Source: Methanosarcina sp. (GTDB lineage Archaea; Halobacteriota; Methanosarcinia; Methanosarcinales; Methanosarcinaceae). Taken from it: DNA of 16,856 nucleotides. Of the stretch, positions 15,388 to 16,856 are shown one piece after another. The stretch spans positions 1 through 16,856 of the forward strand of contig JADGNM010000008.1 of the NCBI GenBank assembly GCA_017883485.1, given 5' to 3'. The stretch's first letter is position 1; each line of letters starts with the position of its first letter. The translations under genes were made by a program, and so were the position numbers. Under the pieces are notes generated by a model. The model was not told the DNA's origin. It did not search any database and worked only from the letters and a program-made list of their open reading frames with translations.

Positions 15388-15723
15388 CAATGTTTATTTA
15401 ATATATAAGCTTGTTGTGGTTCACTTCCCCTCTCTTTTATATATCTTTTTAATTTTATTTGAAAGTTTTGTATAATACAGGTCTTGCACTATATTTTGTA
15501 TATTTTGTATATTGTAAACCTGAACTACTTCTGCTTTTCAGTCTACAATTTGGTATCTTATTTAAGGCTGAAAGTTTAATTCACTTGGAGCTTGGATATT
15601 TTTGCCCTGAGCCAGAGCACAGCTATTAATAGCTATTAATTTTCGTGGCTGATCTGAAACGACTCGGTACAGTGCTGAAGGATCAGGTGTCAAAACCTGA
15701 TAGTAAAAAGGATGAGATCGAAA
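15388..15723 (+). repeat. Direct repeat copy A: duplicated gar1 promoter, leader and first codons (decayed)
   Basis: This segment matches 16112-16435 over its whole length, from CAATGTTT to GATGAGATC, with scattered substitutions and small indels. It contains the TATA-like TTTTATATATCTTTTT (about 15435-15450) and GTCTACAAT. It also has the TCTTATTTAAGGCTGA block, a CTGAGCC...AGCAC motif, a perfect AGCTATTAATAGCT dyad and the gar1 start region. The leader part is well preserved while the coding start is damaged. Confidence 0.9.
15399..15409 (-). promoter_or_regulatory. Candidate TATA box of ppdK
   Basis: The minus-strand sequence TTATATATTAAA lies about 95 nt upstream of the ppdK start, giving a leader of roughly 65-70 nt if transcription begins about 25 nt downstream. 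The same ATATATAAGCTT block recurs in the second repeat copy in front of gar1 (around 16121-16132), so the ppdK promoter lies at the edge of the duplicated segment. Confidence 0.4.
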
Positions 15724-15746
15724 TGTATCGAATATGCTTAGTATAA
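15645..15746 (+). pseudogene. Truncated gar1 pseudogene start
   Basis: In copy A the gar1 ATG is CTG. Single-base losses occur after the eleventh codon (CACAGATCAGG against AAGGATCAGG), within an A-run (GTCAAAAACC against GTCAAAACC), and near GGGGATGAG. The three deletions restore the frame at GATGAGATC, after which similarity ends. A GTG-initiated mini-frame of 33 codons (VADLKRLGTVL... to MYRICLV) remains open to 15746. It lacks the Gar1 core beta-barrel and is not expected to bind RNA. Whether it is transcribed from the duplicated promoter is unknown. Confidence 0.75.
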
Positions 15747-16111
15747 ACCTGACCATGAAAAACATTTCAGGGAGTTTGGAGTGAGCATATAACTGCTGAA
15801 TAGCAATATCTAAAGCATAAGATTGCAGTAAAAATAGGACAAAGCGATTATAGTACAATACTATGAGTGAAAAAACTATGAGTAAAAAAATTAAGGGAAC
15901 TTAATTTACCTTTTAGACCGACATTCTATTTCTTTACAGCATATCGATAAACTGATAACAGTGGTATGTTGTCATGATGAGAGGCTAACTCGACAACAGA
16001 AACAATCCCAGATACTTTTACAGATCTGCACAATCCTGAGAGTTACTCCCTTAATAGGTCTGCGCAAAGTGCAAACTTGTATCTTGTCTTTGTTTTTTGG
16101 GTCGATTTAAT
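15747..16111. other. Spacer between the two repeat copies
   Basis: About 365 bases without a recognisable gene or RNA. It contains a 15-bp tandem pair (ACTATGAGTGAAAAA at 15860-15874, ACTATGAGTAAAAAA at 15875-15889) and a weak CATGATGA C-box-like string (about 15973). No matching D box (CTGA) was found at suitable spacing, so it is not called as a C/D RNA. The spacer does not resemble the gar1 coding sequence downstream of copy B, so the duplication is not a simple 724-bp tandem one. Confidence 0.45.
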
Positions 16112-16435
16112 CAATGTTTTAATATATAAGCTTGTGGTCCACATCTCCCTCTCTATTATATATATTTTTAATTTTACTCCAACGTTTTGTATAATATAGG
16201 TCTTGCGATATCTTTATATACTATAAACATAGACTACATATGCTTTTCAGTCTACAATATGCTATCTTATTTAAGGCTGATAGTTTTAACTCGCTCAAAG
16301 CTGGGGTATTTTTGACCTGAGCCAAAGCACAGCTATAATAGCTATTAATTTTCGTGGCTGATATGAAACGACTCGGTACAGTGCTGCACAGATCAGGTGT
16401 CAAAAACCTGATAGTCATAGGGGATGAGATCAAAT
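16112..16435 (+). repeat. Direct repeat copy B: intact gar1 promoter, leader and 5' coding region
   Basis: This is the counterpart of copy A. It holds TATA-like sequences (TTATATATATTTTTA at about 16156-16170, and CTTTATATACTATAAA at about 16211-16226) and the shared TTTTCAGTCTACAATAT block. It also has the AGCTA-taa-TAGCT hairpin (16331-16343) and the gar1 start. The leader from either TATA box to the start codon would be about 110-170 nt. Confidence 0.9.
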
Positions 16436-16623
16436 CCGATAAAACCTCAGGTAATCTTCCTAAGTTGAATTCGATTGTTGTTGATAAGGCCCTGAATCAG
16501 ATTGGTGCAATTGTCAGCGTCTTTGGACCTGTAAACCATCCATATTTTTTAGTGAAGGGCTTTAAGCGAATTCCTGATTCTGAATTCCGGGTTCTGGTCA
16601 ATGAAAGAGTCTATATTCGGTGA
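16363..16623 (+). CDS. gar1: H/ACA ribonucleoprotein subunit Gar1
   Basis: An 86-residue homologue of Gar1, the small subunit that joins Cbf5, Nop10 and L7Ae in the H/ACA guide RNP, which converts uridine to pseudouridine in rRNA. The sequence shows the reductase/Gar1 beta-barrel pattern: MKRLGTVLHRSGVKNLIVIG, then IVVDKALNQIGAIVSVFGP and NHPYFLVKG. Length is normal for archaeal Gar1. Either ATG at 16363 or an in-frame GTG at 16354 could start it. The ATG matches the usual MKRLG beginning. It is followed after 207 nt by tfb, an order known in other euryarchaea. Upstream lies a decayed partial duplicate of its own 5' end. Confidence 0.88.
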   Translation: MKRLGTVLHRSGVKNLIVIGDEIKSDKTSGNLPKLNSIVVDKALNQIGAIVSVFGPVNHPYFLVKGFKRIPDSEFRVLVNERVYIR

Positions 16624-16646
16624 GATCTCTGAGATTCGATAAAGAT

Positions 16647-16659
16647 GCGAATTCTTCGC
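16647..16659 (+). other. Hairpin after gar1
   Basis: GCGAA-TTC-TTCGC forms a perfect 5-bp hairpin 24 nt after the gar1 stop. No T-run follows, so it may be an RNA-stabilising or processing element and is not called a terminator. A further GAATTCCTTGC nearby echoes part of it. Confidence 0.3.
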
Positions 16660-16698
16660 AAGATATGAATTCCTTGCTATGGTTTAACTTTAACTGGC

Positions 16699-16710
16699 TT
16701 ATATATCTTT
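16699..16710 (+). promoter_or_regulatory. Candidate TATA box of tfb
   Basis: TTATATATCTTT lies about 120 nt before the tfb start. The initiation codon is also preceded by AGGTGAT (16819-16825), a strong ribosome binding site 5 nt upstream. This suggests tfb has its own promoter with a leader of about 100 nt, though read-through from gar1 is possible. Confidence 0.45.
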
Positions 16711-16830
16711 TGCTGGTTATAGTTGTGAGTTTTTCTTATCCCATTTCATTATACTTTCTTTAATTTAGTGCAGGTTCTGGATTATAGAGAATCATAAAAA
16801 CGTCATGTTAACTCGTACAGGTGATATAAT

Positions 16831-16856
16831 ATGGTAGAAGTCGAAAGAGTTCGCTA
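16831..16856 (+). CDS. tfb: Transcription initiation factor TFB, N-terminus only
   Basis: Only eight complete codons are inside the window: MVEVERVR. This is the start I recall for Methanosarcina TFB, the archaeal TFIIB that bridges TBP-TATA-BRE and RNA polymerase. The preceding gar1 gene supports it, since gar1-tfb neighbours occur in several euryarchaea. AGGTGAT sits 5 nt upstream as ribosome binding site. The zinc ribbon and cyclin folds lie beyond the right edge and could not be checked. Confidence 0.65.

Noticed and set aside
15562..15858. 98-codon minus-strand frame in the repeat copy A region
   Set aside because: It runs antisense through the duplicated gar1 leader. The similar frame at 16433-16221 resembles it only because both are complements of the repeat.
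15970..16030. Possible C/D box guide RNA (CATGATGA string)
   Set aside because: No D or D' box CTGA at normal distance and no terminal stem were found.

Overview
The window looks like chromosomal DNA of a methanogenic archaeon, most probably a Methanosarcina. The reasons are a multi-OB-fold single-stranded-DNA-binding protein with a CX2CX8CX2H zinc motif next to a COG3390 partner, an archaeal-type glutamyl-tRNA synthetase, a Gar1-TFB gene pair, TATA-box promoters in AT-rich spacers, purine-rich ribosome binding sites, and relics of group II intron and IS elements. No database search was possible, so the genus is an inference. About ten genes are well supported.

Left end (1-1057): bases 1-463 read on the minus strand as the 5' part of a group II intron. 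There is a GTGCG 5' terminus at 463, and an EBS1 hairpin loop whose GAACCG is fully complementary to the CGGTTC just outside the intron end. The rest of the intron, and any reverse transcriptase, lie beyond the window. Bases 464-1057 hold palindromic, possibly structured DNA and no convincing gene. Next on the minus strand is a two-gene RPA operon (3338-1058), with overlapping genes and a hairpin/T-run terminator.

Middle (3339-11559): a long non-coding stretch with three 26-bp tandem repeats and two interleaved inverted repeats leads into a secreted beta-helix (NosD-like) protein on the plus strand. It converges on gltX (minus). An isolated ModA-like molybdate/tungstate-binding lipoprotein (plus) then converges on a 780-residue XPD/Rad3-DinG type iron-sulfur helicase (minus), followed by rubrerythrin (minus).

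Right part (11560-16856): a small two-helix membrane protein gene (minus) is followed in frame, after its TGA, by 48 coding-like codons. A C-terminal fragment of an IS1634/IS4-like transposase (minus) lies downstream of ppdK. The large ppdK gene (pyruvate, phosphate dikinase, minus, TTG start) diverges from gar1 and tfb (plus; tfb is cut by the window end). Between ppdK and gar1 the gar1 promoter, leader and first ~25 codons occur twice: an intact copy in front of gar1, and a decayed copy about 720 bp upstream with a lost ATG and three 1-bp deletions.

Most genes are housekeeping: DNA replication/repair (RPA, helicase), translation and rRNA modification (gltX, gar1), transcription initiation (tfb), central carbon metabolism (ppdK) and oxidative stress (rubrerythrin). 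No defence system, CRISPR array, tRNA or rRNA was seen. The most unusual content is non-coding: the intron end, the duplicated gar1 leader, and the repeat/pseudoknot-like leader in front of the NosD-like gene.
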